A DNA stretch of 38,648 nucleotides, taken from NCBI RefSeq assembly GCF_027568515.1, contig NZ_JANKZF010000040.1, positions 1-38,648 of the forward strand. The letters run 5' to 3'. Position 1 is the stretch's first letter; every line of letters begins with the position of its first letter. This stretch comes from Arthrobacter sp. HY1533 (GTDB lineage: Bacteria; Actinomycetota; Actinomycetes; Actinomycetales; Micrococcaceae). A program made the position numbers and the translations under genes. A model generated the notes under the pieces. That model saw nothing but the letters and a program-made list of their open reading frames with translations, had not been told where the DNA came from and did not search any database. Shown one piece after another: positions 17,901-27,354 of the stretch.

Positions 17901-19409
17901 GCCACCACGGATGCCGCCGGAAACGCCACGAAGAGCGTCACGGTTCCTGCCGGAACCGCTGCCAAGAGCTACGCGCTCACGGCCACTGCGGGCGCTCAAC
18001 GTGCCACGGCGACCCTCGTGGTCTCTGCCCCTGCCCCCGTGCTCGGCGCCACCATCAAGGGGTCGCGGGCGGATGCAGCAAAGGACCTGGCCACCAGCCC
18101 GTACGCGGTTGGCGAGCAACTGCCGTACAACTTTGTTGTCAAGAGCACCTCCAATGCCATCTCCACCATCTACCCGACAGCCGGCGAATTTGCCGGATTC
18201 AACATCGACGGGACGCCAAACTGCCGTTACCGCAACGTTCCGGCCCTTGGGGGATACACCTGCACCACGGCCAAGCGCGTAGTTACGGCCGACGACGTTG
18301 CCAACGGCTACTTTGTTCCCGTCACCAAGTGGAGCGCTGAAGCAAGCGGCTCGGCAACCGTCAACTACACCATCACCGGTGACGAAGTTGACGTCTTGGT
18401 GCGCAAGCCGTCGCTGGCCGTGGCGGTCGCTGCGGGCGTCCTTGAGGACAAGGATTCCAGCGGCTTTGCCAGTGTCGGGGATGTTGTCAGCTTCCCCGTG
18501 ACGGTGAAGAACGACGGCAATGTAGCCCTGACCGCGGTTTCGGTTCCGGGAGTTGCTGGCGCGGCAACGACCCTGGCTGCCGGTGCCAGCACCAGCGGCA
18601 CCGTCAAGCACACCGTTGTGGCCGCAGACCTGGCAGCCGCCAAGGTGGACGGCCCGGCTGTGGCCGCGGCAGCAAAGAATGGTGTGAAGGATGTTGCCAA
18701 GACGGGGTCCGGTGCTGCTTTTGCATTGACCCTGGCGCCGGAGCCCACTCCTTCTGCCACACCGTCTGCAACGGCCACCCCCACCACGGAGCCCACCACG
18801 GAGCCCACCGTCGGGCCGACGACTGAACCGACAGCCACCCCGACGGTTCAGCCCACAGTTGAGCCGACCACGGAGCCGACGACGGAACCCACTGTGGAAC
18901 CGACTTCAACCCAGGAGCCGACGGTGGCACCGACCACTGCCGCCCCGGGCAAGCCGTCAGCATCGCTCGAAGACGCCTCGGTAGTGTCCGGCGGTGAGCT
19001 GGTCATCACGGGCAAGAACTTCAAGCCTGGCACCACGGCCACGTTCACGCTGCACTCGGACCCTGTGGTCCTGGGCTCGGCTGTGGTCGGCGCCGACGGT
19101 TCCGTGTCCCTGACCGTGAAGGTTCCTGCAGGTGTTCCTGCCGGTGCGCACACCGTGGTCATCTCGGGCACGGGCACTGATGGTGCGCCCATTGAGGCCA
19201 GCATCGCGGTGAAGATTGCCGCGGCCGGCAGCTCAGCACCCGCCACCCCTGCCGGCAGCTCTGCTGCAACCACGGCATCGGCCGGCAACGGCGACCTCGC
19301 CAACACCGGATTCGGGGCCATGCCGCTGGGCATTGCCGGCGGACTCCTGGTCTTGTTTGGTGCCTTGTTCGCAGTGCGCCGCAGCTCCGCACGGGGCGCC
19401 CGCCACTAA
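14913..19409 (+). CDS. Cell-wall-anchored multi-domain sialidase (GH33) with CBM32 and LAxTG signal
   Basis: A 1498-residue surface sialidase. Signal peptide (1-36, ending AFAQ) and catalytic propeller (about 50-445, R71 in YRIP, several Asp boxes) closely match the first sialidase. Next are a NEW3-type domain, a first cysteine-pair module (C624, C637) with a DUF11-like repeat, a galactose-binding F5/8-type (CBM32) domain at about 803-945, an Ig-like domain, a second cysteine-pair module (C1104, C1117) with another DUF11-like repeat, a Thr/Pro/Glu linker (about 1276-1344), a small beta domain, then LANTG (1462-1466), a membrane helix and a basic tail. This is a class E sortase-type anchor, keeping the enzyme on the wall. 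The start is the ATG at 14913 after ggaagga; the longer frame from 14769 lacks support. The C-terminal part resembles that of the lectin-esterase. Confidence 0.93.
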   Translation: MKSTEKVRRPKGRHVAVTAGVLAAGLLTSMMAPAFAQDAVPAPLAAGGSYAEQVLATPGDKATVPNQAWYRIPALADLGGGVVLAAYDGRPDGGDSPSPNSIVQRRSIDGGKTWGAPTFVARGQVGSRGVLQYGFSDPSYVVDKVTGNVFAFFVYSKDQGFHGSTFSSDDADRQMVSAAVAVSTDKGLTWSMDPGNMPTLPVAPNYAAGSKYAGFDGPLVSDVAKPAGGANNIGGVAGLFAASGEGIQLQYGEHKGRLIQQFTGKVKQADGSTPFQSYSVYSDDHGKTWQRGAFVGTGMDENKTVELSNGDVMMNSRASSGGNGGRKVAISKDGGQTYGPVTINTELRDPVNNASIARMYPNAVQGSAEAKILLFSNANATTRSNGTIRYSCDDGATWSAGKQFKDGYMAYSTVTALSDGTFGLLYEGNSNAITFGKFDADWLGVDCIGTMNAALAAANVSGANGATVDVPLTVTNNGSGALSGAVASFTGKPGWTFAPVVVPNVAPGATATINVPVTIPATLKAGNVTLQATLAQGTQKVTANAVVAVTGGATANVAALEVSGFLRAPVRDIATSPYAVGDKVGYDFRVDNVGNIAVEVRPTKGNFQPLRRVSEGGTSDSGNCGYGSVAVGTGYTCTTAQHTVADGELADGFFVPATEWRATGSGLTSFTPVTGAEVDLLVRKPSLSATHTGAALVDVDSSGFATVGDTISYTSVITNTGNVRLADVTVAGQPAFELAAGEGKTITSVYTLTAADVAANKVVKGLSVTARNGAKLAGASVSAAPVAACSDALCGQAPPMANLIPQNQLSIASVSSEELTGETAPSGPAAALLDGDYNTFWHSKWSGTAGAYPFSVVFDLGKGYSVTGLEYTQRQNAANGKMKDYEIFVSNSPTEFGEKVSSGAFADSKDPQRIAIAGNKAGRYVKLVGLNGIANNAFGGGSEVNIGGLPVTAGTATVSASPGSVEAGKDISVTLGGFAANTAVALSLDGGISLGSATTDAAGNATKSVTVPAGTAAKSYALTATAGAQRATATLVVSAPAPVLGATIKGSRADAAKDLATSPYAVGEQLPYNFVVKSTSNAISTIYPTAGEFAGFNIDGTPNCRYRNVPALGGYTCTTAKRVVTADDVANGYFVPVTKWSAEASGSATVNYTITGDEVDVLVRKPSLAVAVAAGVLEDKDSSGFASVGDVVSFPVTVKNDGNVALTAVSVPGVAGAATTLAAGASTSGTVKHTVVAADLAAAKVDGPAVAAAAKNGVKDVAKTGSGAAFALTLAPEPTPSATPSATATPTTEPTTEPTVGPTTEPTATPTVQPTVEPTTEPTTEPTVEPTSTQEPTVAPTTAAPGKPSASLEDASVVSGGELVITGKNFKPGTTATFTLHSDPVVLGSAVVGADGSVSLTVKVPAGVPAGAHTVVISGTGTDGAPIEASIAVKIAAAGSSAPATPAGSSAATTASAGNGDLANTGFGAMPLGIAGGLLVLFGALFAVRRSSARGARH
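18740..18945 (+). repeat. Codon-level repeats encoding an E-P-T linker
   Basis: Imperfect copies of gag/gaa ccc/ccg acc/acg encode repeated TTEPT/TVEPT units in the second sialidase. It is a wall-spanning linker equivalent to that at 7603-7750. Confidence 0.8.
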
Positions 19410-19437
19410 CCTGGAAGGCACCCAACAGGACACAGAG

Positions 19438-19480
19438 GCGGGGCCCGGAAGCGCATCATGCGCACCGGGCCCCGCTTTTT
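19438..19480 (+). terminator. Intrinsic terminator after second sialidase
   Basis: GC-rich 11-base arms (gcggggcccgg at 19438-19448 and its exact complement at 19465-19475) enclose a second small hairpin (gcgcat/atgcgc), followed by TTTTT. Confidence 0.92.
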
Positions 19481-19550
19481 CAAACCCGTGAACGGCCCGG
19501 CCCGCCAACGGCCGGCCAGGGGTACCCCCAATTCTCGATAGGATCAAACC

Positions 19551-20531
19551 ATGGTTTCAGTTGTTGCGCAGTGGTCCGGAATGTACTCAATCCAGCGCGA
19601 CGGCGAGGGCATGCAGGTTTTCGCCCGGCTGGACCCCACCGGCTACCTGCCACCCTTCACCGACCTGCTCGCCAACCGAGCCGCCATGGCCGCCGGAATC
19701 CGCACCGGCTGGCGCACTGCCGGGGGCACGCTGACCATTGCGGGCCACGGCGCCGCCGACTGTGCCCCCTACGACGTCGTGGTCAATGGAACGCGCACCC
19801 ATCGGCTCCCCGCCATCGGTTCCCACCGCCACGAGGTGGTGCTGGAGGGGCTGGGGGACGACTCACTTGTGGAGCTGTGGCTGCCCCACTTTGGCGACTT
19901 CCGCCTGCAGGAGGCCACGTTCGACGGCGAATCCGTCGCCATTGCGCGCCCCGGGGGACCGCGTTGGATCACCTACGGCAGCTCCATTACCCACTGCCAG
20001 CAGGCCGACGGCCCGACGCAGACGTGGCCCGCGCTGGTCGCCGCGGACAATGGCTGGCAGCTGACGTGCCTGGGCCTGGCGGGCGAATGCCAACTGGACC
20101 CGCTGGCCGCCAGCACCATTGCGCAGACCCCGGCGGACCTCATATCGCTGTGCGTGGGCATCAACAGCTACAACGCTGCCGCGTTTTCCGAACGCACGTA
20201 TGCAATTGCGGTTCAGGGATTCATCAACACCGTGCGGCGCGCCCACCCGGACACGCCCATCGCCGTCATTACGCCCGTGCTGTCGCTACCGCGGGAAAGC
20301 AAGCCAAATGCGGTGGGCTGGACGCTGGCGGACTACCGAAAGGCAACGGCCGATGTGGTTGCAGCCCTGCAGGATGCCGGGGATGCGCGCCTGCACCTGA
20401 TCGACGGTGCCACGGTGCTGACGGAGCAGGAGGCGCTTGACCGCCTGCCCGACACACTTCACCCCGACACCGCCGGCTACGCCATCATGGCCGAGCGGTT
20501 GTCGCCCCTGCTTGCGGCTGCCCTTCTCTAA
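19551..20531 (+). CDS. SGNH/GDSL hydrolase, cytoplasmic
   Basis: A 326-residue esterase of the SGNH superfamily with an N-terminal beta domain (about 1-130), similar in layout to carbohydrate esterase family 2-type deacetylases. The catalytic domain starts at WITYGSSITH (G-x-S-x-T, nucleophile S145). GLAGECQLDP supplies the block II glycine and GINSYN the asparagine, and DTLHPD carries D301 and H304. No signal peptide is present, so it acts inside the cell. Downstream of two sialidases, a role in removing acetyl groups from imported sugars is attractive but is inference. It stands as a single gene between the sialidase terminator and the convergent E2 operon. Confidence 0.83.
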   Translation: MVSVVAQWSGMYSIQRDGEGMQVFARLDPTGYLPPFTDLLANRAAMAAGIRTGWRTAGGTLTIAGHGAADCAPYDVVVNGTRTHRLPAIGSHRHEVVLEGLGDDSLVELWLPHFGDFRLQEATFDGESVAIARPGGPRWITYGSSITHCQQADGPTQTWPALVAADNGWQLTCLGLAGECQLDPLAASTIAQTPADLISLCVGINSYNAAAFSERTYAIAVQGFINTVRRAHPDTPIAVITPVLSLPRESKPNAVGWTLADYRKATADVVAALQDAGDARLHLIDGATVLTEQEALDRLPDTLHPDTAGYAIMAERLSPLLAAALL

Positions 20532-20550
20532 TACTGTCCCCAGCGCAGCA

Positions 20551-20613
20551 ATGGCCGGTTTTCCCGGAACCCTTTCGCACCGAGTGCGACAGCGTTCCGG
20601 AAAAACCGACCAT
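20551..20613. terminator. Bidirectional terminator between SGNH hydrolase and E2 gene
   Basis: Twenty-base arms (20551-20570, 20594-20613) pair with two mismatches that can be G-U on one strand, and an inner cgcac/gtgcg stem sits within the loop. It lies between two convergent genes and has A/T-rich tracts within the arms rather than a classic tail. Confidence 0.65.
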
Positions 20614-20634
20614 AAGTGATGCGGCGTCGGGGTG

Positions 20635-22041
20635 TTACAGGCCGAGTTCCGCCTCGAAGGCACCTGCCGAGAGCCGTGCCGAGACCGTCTGCAGGAAGCG
20701 GCCGGCATCGGCGCCGTCCACCAGGCGGTGGTCGTAGGTCAGGCACAGGTACATCATGTGGCGGATGGCAATCACGTCTTCGCCGTCAGCGCCGGCAACC
20801 ACCATGGGCCGCTTGACGATGGCGCCAACGCCCAGGATTCCCACCTGGGGCTGGTTGATGATGGGCGTGTCAAAGAGCGCGCCGACCGAACCAATGTTGG
20901 TGATGGAGAACGTGCCGCCATTGAGCTCCTCGGCCTTGATGGAGCCGTTGCGCGTGCGCGCAGCCACGTCGGCAATCCCTGAGGCCAGGCCGGCAAGGTT
21001 CAGCGACCCCGCATCGCGCACCACAGGAACCATGAGCCCCTTCGGTGCGTCCACGGCAAAGGCGAGGTGCTCCGCGCCGTGGTACGTGATGTTGCCGGCC
21101 GCCTCATCGAATTCGGCGTTGAGCATGGGGTGGGCCTTCAGCGCCTCGGCCACTGCCTGGGCAATGAACGGCAGGAACGTCAGCTTCACGCCATGAACCG
21201 CCGCGAACTGGCCCTTGGTCCGTTCCCGCAGCCGCACGATCGCCGTCACGTCCACCTCGTGCACCTGCGTCAGCTGGGTGGAGGTGTTCAGCGATTCACG
21301 CATACGGGAGGCAATCACTGCACGGATCCGCGGCGCCTTCACCACTGTTCCCCGAAGTGTGGCCGGTGCCGGGGCAGCAGCCTTTGCGGGGGCCGGAACG
21401 GCCACAACAGCCGTAGACGGGGTTGCAACAGTTGAAGCGGCTGCCTTCCTGACATCGTCGCCGCGGACCCGTCCGCCGACGCCGGTTCCCGCCACGGTGG
21501 CCAGGTCAACCTTGTGCTGGCGGGCGAGCCTGCGCACGAGGGGAGTGAAGTAGAGGCCGGGGGACTTGGTCTCCGCCACCGGCGGAGCCGGGGTTTCCGT
21601 AGGCGACGTCAGGGAGGCCGAGGCCGCTTGCGGCCGATTGGCCGGAAAGTCGCCGAGGGAATCCCGGTCCGCCGGGGGTGCGACTGCCGCCGCCGGGGTC
21701 TCGCTCCCCAGCGGCTCCCCCTGCTCGCCAGCTCGCAGCGGGTCCCTCGCCGCCGTGGCCCCAAGCTCGACCACCGTTGGGGTCTCGACGGGCACGACCG
21801 CCGACTCAGACCCGATGATGGCCAGGACAGCGCCGATCTCCGCGATCTGGTCCTCGGCCACCTCGATGCTTTGCAGGATGCCGGCGAAGGGTGAGGGGAT
21901 CTCAGTGTCCACCTTGTCGGTGGACACCTCCACGAGCGGTTCGTCGATGGCGACGAGCTCGCCCACGGCCTTCAGCCAGCGGGTGACGGTGCCTTCCGTG
22001 ACGCTTTCGCCCAGGGCAGGAAGCAGTACGGAATCAGGCAT
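20635..22041 (-). CDS. Dihydrolipoamide acyltransferase (E2) with one lipoyl domain
   Basis: A 468-residue E2 component of a 2-oxoacid dehydrogenase complex, which moves an acyl group from E1 to CoA via a swinging lipoyl arm. Domains in order: lipoyl domain (1-78) with the lipoyl lysine K43 in STDKVDTE, an Ala/Pro-rich linker, a peripheral subunit-binding domain (about 165-200, FTPLVRRLARQH), a second linker, and the catalytic domain ending with DHRLVDG (active-site H438). The start is MPDSVLLPALGESV at 22041, overlapping the allantoinase stop by eight bases; the longer frame to 22380 is antisense-like noise. No E1 or E3 partner is adjacent; aceE at the right edge is 16 kb away. It is last in the hyi-allB operon. 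Confidence 0.9.
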   Translation of the reverse strand: MPDSVLLPALGESVTEGTVTRWLKAVGELVAIDEPLVEVSTDKVDTEIPSPFAGILQSIEVAEDQIAEIGAVLAIIGSESAVVPVETPTVVELGATAARDPLRAGEQGEPLGSETPAAAVAPPADRDSLGDFPANRPQAASASLTSPTETPAPPVAETKSPGLYFTPLVRRLARQHKVDLATVAGTGVGGRVRGDDVRKAAASTVATPSTAVVAVPAPAKAAAPAPATLRGTVVKAPRIRAVIASRMRESLNTSTQLTQVHEVDVTAIVRLRERTKGQFAAVHGVKLTFLPFIAQAVAEALKAHPMLNAEFDEAAGNITYHGAEHLAFAVDAPKGLMVPVVRDAGSLNLAGLASGIADVAARTRNGSIKAEELNGGTFSITNIGSVGALFDTPIINQPQVGILGVGAIVKRPMVVAGADGEDVIAIRHMMYLCLTYDHRLVDGADAGRFLQTVSARLSAGAFEAELGL

Positions 22042-23425
22042 TGACCGGCCGATCCACAGTGATCTCGCCGCGGCGCAGGAGCTTGCCGGTGGGCGTCTGG
22101 AAATCGACTTCCTGACCGCGCAGGAAGGTGCGGCGGACAACGCCGGACAGTGCCCGGCCGTCGTAAGGCGTGATGGGGTTCTTGTGCTTGAGCTTGGTGA
22201 CGTCAACAACGAAGGCGTCGTCGGCGGCAAACACGGCGAAGTCGGCGTCGTAGCCCGGTGCCAGCTTGCCCTTCTTGTGCAGGCCAACCAGCTCTGCCGG
22301 GGCGGTGGACATCCACTTGATGACCTGCTCCAGGGCGATGCCGCGGTGGCGGGCCTCGGACCAGATGAGCGACAAGCCAAGCTGCAGCGAGGAAACGCCG
22401 CCCCAGGCCACGGCGAAGTCGCCGTTTTCCAGGTCCTTCAAGTCCAGGGTGCTGGGGGAGTGGTCGGTGACGATGCAGTCGATGGTGCCGTCCTGGAGTC
22501 CCTCCCACAGCTTCTCGCGGTTGGAGGCCTCGCGGATGGGCGGGCAGCACTTGTAGGCGGTTCCGCCGTCGGGGATTTCCTCGGCCATGAGCGTGAGGTA
22601 GTGCGGGCACGTTTCCACTGTCAGGCGGACACCGTCGCGGCGGGCACTGGCGATCATGGGCAGCGCGTCGGAGGAGCTCAGGTGCAGGATGTGGGCGCGT
22701 GCCCCCGTCCAGCGGGCCCTTTCAATGACCTCGGCGATGGCAAGGTTCTCGGCGCCGCGGGGGCGCGAGGCCAGGAACTTGTCGTAATGGTCGCCTGCCG
22801 CGGTGGGGGCGCGGTCAATGGCGCGCGAATCCTCGGCGTGGACAATCATGATCGAGTCGAAGGACTTCAGCTCGGCCATGTCGGCTTCCATCTCGTCCGC
22901 ATCGAGCGGCGGGAACTCATCCACGCCCGAGTGGAGCAGGAAGCACTTGAAGCCGAACACGCCGTCGTCGTGCAGGGGGCGCAGGTCAGCCTTGTTGCCG
23001 GGGATGGCACCGCCCCAGAATCCGACGTCGACGAAGGCCTGGTCAAGCGCGACGCTGCGCTTCAACTCAAGGGCTGCAACGTTGGTGGTGGCCGGGATGC
23101 TGTTCAGGGGCATGTCGATGACGGTGGTCACGCCGCCGGCCGCGGCGGCGCGGGTGGCGGAGGCAAAGCCCTCCCAGTCCGTGCGGCCGGGCTCGTTGAT
23201 GTGCACGTGGCTGTCCACCAGGCCGGGGATGAGCGTCTCGTCGTCGGCGAGCTCAATGACCTTGTGTCCCTGGAGGTTGTTGCCAAGCGGCTCAAGGGCA
23301 ATGACGACGCCGTCACGGACGCCCACTTCGCGCGGCACAATGCCGGCGGTGGTGAGCACGCGCTGGCCGCGGAAGACGAGGTCAAAAATGCCGCCGTGGG
23401 GGGCGTTTTCTTCTGTGCTAGACAT
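22034..23425 (-). CDS. allB: Allantoinase
   Basis: A 463-residue cyclic amidohydrolase of the dihydroorotase/allantoinase group that opens the allantoin ring to allantoate. Metal-site residues are visible: HVH (H73, H75), the likely carboxylated lysine in GFKCFLLHSGVDEFPPLD (K160), H196 in IVHAED, H248 in ILHLSS and D321 in TDHSPS. The FKCFL and YKCCPPIR stretches favour allantoinase over hydantoinase or dihydroorotase, and the setting with glyoxylate genes agrees. The start is the ATG at 23425 behind aggaga; the preceding glycerate kinase ends eight bases inside it. The product would need allantoate amidohydrolase, which is not in this window. Confidence 0.92.
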   Translation of the reverse strand: MSSTEENAPHGGIFDLVFRGQRVLTTAGIVPREVGVRDGVVIALEPLGNNLQGHKVIELADDETLIPGLVDSHVHINEPGRTDWEGFASATRAAAAGGVTTVIDMPLNSIPATTNVAALELKRSVALDQAFVDVGFWGGAIPGNKADLRPLHDDGVFGFKCFLLHSGVDEFPPLDADEMEADMAELKSFDSIMIVHAEDSRAIDRAPTAAGDHYDKFLASRPRGAENLAIAEVIERARWTGARAHILHLSSSDALPMIASARRDGVRLTVETCPHYLTLMAEEIPDGGTAYKCCPPIREASNREKLWEGLQDGTIDCIVTDHSPSTLDLKDLENGDFAVAWGGVSSLQLGLSLIWSEARHRGIALEQVIKWMSTAPAELVGLHKKGKLAPGYDADFAVFAADDAFVVDVTKLKHKNPITPYDGRALSGVVRRTFLRGQEVDFQTPTGKLLRRGEITVDRPVNA

Positions 23426-24575
23426 GGGAAATCTCCTTTTCTTGGCCGCTGCGGGCCAGGTCCGAGCCAATTGCGGCACCGATCCGGGCGAGCAGGGTAC
23501 CGGCGTTCTTCATGCAAAGGCTGGTGTCGGGTTCAATATCTGTCAAGGCGTGCGTGCCGGCAAAGCCGGCACCGGCCAGTGTTTCGGCGTCCAGGGTGGT
23601 GCGTCCGCAGACGGCAACAACGGCAACCCCTGCGGCGCGGGCAGCGGCGCCCACGCCCATGGGGGCCTTGCCGAAGAGGCTTTGCTCGTCGAGGCTGCCT
23701 TCGCCGGTGATGACCAGGCTGGCTCCGGGGAGGCGTTCGGCCAGGCCGGTCAGGCCCAGCACCACGTCAATGCCTGAGCGCCGCTTTGCGCTCAGCACGG
23801 CCAGGGCCGCATAGCCGGTGCCGCCGGCTGCACCGGCGCCGGGGGCGTCAATCGCGTCCACGGCGGCGGTGCCGAGGGCGTTGGCCATGATCCTGAAGTA
23901 CCGCTCCAATGCGTTTTCCAGGTGGGCCACGTGTTCCGGGGTTGCACCCTTCTGGGGGCCAAAGATGGCTGCTGCACCTTCGGGGCCCAGCAGCGGGTTG
24001 TCCACGTCGCTGGCCAGGGTGAAGGTGACCCCGCCCAGGCGCTTGTCCAGGCCGGTGACGTCAATGTTTGTGACGGTGGCGAGGGCTCCGCCGCCGGGCG
24101 GCAGGTGCTTGCCGGCAGCGTCCTTGAACGTGACGCCCAGGGCTGCGAGCATTCCTGCGCCGCCGTCGGTGGAGGCGCTGCCGCCCACACCGAGCACAAT
24201 GTCGGTGCAGCCGTGGTCCAGTGCGGCACTGACCAGCTGGCCCGTGCCGTAGGTGGAGGCTGCGAGCGGGGCCAGGCGGCCGTCCGGCAGGACGGCCAGC
24301 CCGGAGGCCGACGCCATCTCGATGACGGCGACCTCCCCCCGGACGGCGAACTCGGCCTGTACGGCCTCGCCGGTGGGGCCCTGCACCGACGCCTGAACCC
24401 GGGTGAAACCGGCGGCGACGACGGCGTCGATGGTGCCCTCACCACCGTCGGCCACGGGCATCAGCTCAATGTCCAGGCCGGGGTAGGAAGAGCGCAGGCC
24501 TTCCGCCAGGTGCCGGGCCACCTCGGGGGCCGAGAGCGACCCCTTGAACTTGTCCGGTGCGAGGATGACCCGCAT
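23418..24575 (-). CDS. glxK: Glycerate kinase
   Basis: A 385-residue type I glycerate kinase that phosphorylates D-glycerate with ATP, the exit of the glyoxylate-to-glycolysis route. MRVILAPDKFKGSLSA and MPVADGGEGTIDA are the family signatures; LGVGGSASTDGGAGML, LASDVDNPLLG and the late VITGEGSLDEQSLFGKAP are also typical. The start at MRVILAPDKF (24575) is chosen because the frame upstream of it is inside gcl. It begins four bases after the gcl stop and overlaps allB by eight bases, so gcl-glxK-allB are tightly coupled. Confidence 0.95.
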   Translation of the reverse strand: MRVILAPDKFKGSLSAPEVARHLAEGLRSSYPGLDIELMPVADGGEGTIDAVVAAGFTRVQASVQGPTGEAVQAEFAVRGEVAVIEMASASGLAVLPDGRLAPLAASTYGTGQLVSAALDHGCTDIVLGVGGSASTDGGAGMLAALGVTFKDAAGKHLPPGGGALATVTNIDVTGLDKRLGGVTFTLASDVDNPLLGPEGAAAIFGPQKGATPEHVAHLENALERYFRIMANALGTAAVDAIDAPGAGAAGGTGYAALAVLSAKRRSGIDVVLGLTGLAERLPGASLVITGEGSLDEQSLFGKAPMGVGAAARAAGVAVVAVCGRTTLDAETLAGAGFAGTHALTDIEPDTSLCMKNAGTLLARIGAAIGSDLARSGQEKEISHV

Positions 24576-24579
24576 CTTG

Positions 24580-26364
<1,785 letters not shown>

Positions 26365-26427
26365 TGTGTGCTCCTTGAAAGTCTGTGGTGGGTGGCCCAG
26401 GCGGGCCGGGTGTTGCTGGGGAAGGGG

Positions 26428-27306
26428 CTACTTGCGCCCGGAGAGTGCCGCGGCCTGCTTGAAGAGGCCTGAGTGGTCAAGGGCGCCGTCGCCCTGGGCC
26501 ACCATTGCGGAGACGAGCTGTGCAACAGCTGCGCCGAGGGGGACGGTGACGCCGGCCTCGCGGGCTGCCGCGGTGACAATGCCGAGATCCTTGTTGTGCA
26601 GGGCCAGGCGGAATCCGGGCTCGAAGTTGCGGTCGAGCATCTTCTGGCCCTTCTGGTCCAGGACCTTGGAGCCGGCCAGGCCGCCACCGAGGACCTTCAG
26701 TGCTGCGTCGGTGTCGACGCCGTAGGCCTCAAGGAAGACGATCGCCTCGGAGAGTGCCTGGATGTTCACTGCCACGATCAGCTGGTTGGCTGCCTTGACT
26801 GTCTGGCCGGAGCCGGAGGGGCCCACGTGGACGATGGTCTTGCCCACGGCTTCGAGCACTTCACCGGCGTCGGCAAAGTCCTTGGCGTCGCCGCCGACCA
26901 TGATGGACAGCACGCCGTCGATCGCGCCCTGCTCGCCACCGGACACCGGGCCGTCCAGGGGGCGGATGCCCGCTGCAACGGCGTCGGCGGAGAGGCGCTT
27001 GGCCACGTCGGGCCGGATGGAGCTGGCGTCGATCCACAGGGCACCCTTGCGGGCGTTGGCGAAGACGCCGTCGGCGCCGCCCACAACTGCCTCAACGTCG
27101 GGGGAGTCCGGGACCATGGTGATGATGGCGTCGGCGTCCTTGACGGCGTCGGCAATGCTGGTGGCGCCGTTGCCGCCTGCTGCGACGAGCTTGTCAATGG
27201 CGCCCTGGCTGCGGTTGAAGCCGGTGACCGTGTGGCCGGCCTTGACCAGGTTGACTGCCATGGGCAGGCCCATGATGCCGAGACCGATAACTGCAACGTT
27301 TGTCAT
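26428..27306 (-). CDS. glxR: 2-hydroxy-3-oxopropionate (tartronate semialdehyde) reductase
   Basis: A 292-residue beta-hydroxyacid dehydrogenase that reduces tartronate semialdehyde to D-glycerate with NAD(P)H. The nucleotide-binding VIGLGIMGLPMAVNL, the substrate loop DGPVSGGEQGA and the catalytic lysine in VKAANQ (K171, with N175) are present. The name glxR here means the reductase, not the corynebacterial CRP-type regulator of the same symbol. Length is normal. It follows hyi by 48 bases, a gap holding a run of eight Gs and a TGAAGTGAA word, and precedes gcl. Confidence 0.94.
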   Translation of the reverse strand: MTNVAVIGLGIMGLPMAVNLVKAGHTVTGFNRSQGAIDKLVAAGGNGATSIADAVKDADAIITMVPDSPDVEAVVGGADGVFANARKGALWIDASSIRPDVAKRLSADAVAAGIRPLDGPVSGGEQGAIDGVLSIMVGGDAKDFADAGEVLEAVGKTIVHVGPSGSGQTVKAANQLIVAVNIQALSEAIVFLEAYGVDTDAALKVLGGGLAGSKVLDQKGQKMLDRNFEPGFRLALHNKDLGIVTAAAREAGVTVPLGAAVAQLVSAMVAQGDGALDHSGLFKQAAALSGRK

Positions 27307-27354
27307 GTTGAATCCTTATGTGAAGTGAAAGTGTGTGGGGGGGGTGTTTGCCGT
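27307..27354. promoter_or_regulatory. hyi-glxR gap with TGAAGTGAA word and G8 tract
   Basis: Between the two genes lie tgaagtgaa (27321-27329), a word also found before hyi and in the iclR-malic enzyme region, and a homopolymer of eight Gs (27337-27344). The word may be a regulator half-site; the G run may be prone to length change. Neither role is proven. Confidence 0.3.

Noticed and set aside
22042-22380. N-terminal extension of the E2 frame
   Set aside because: The extra 113 residues are Ser/Pro/Arg-rich noise inside allantoinase; the lipoyl domain begins exactly at the ATG at 22041.
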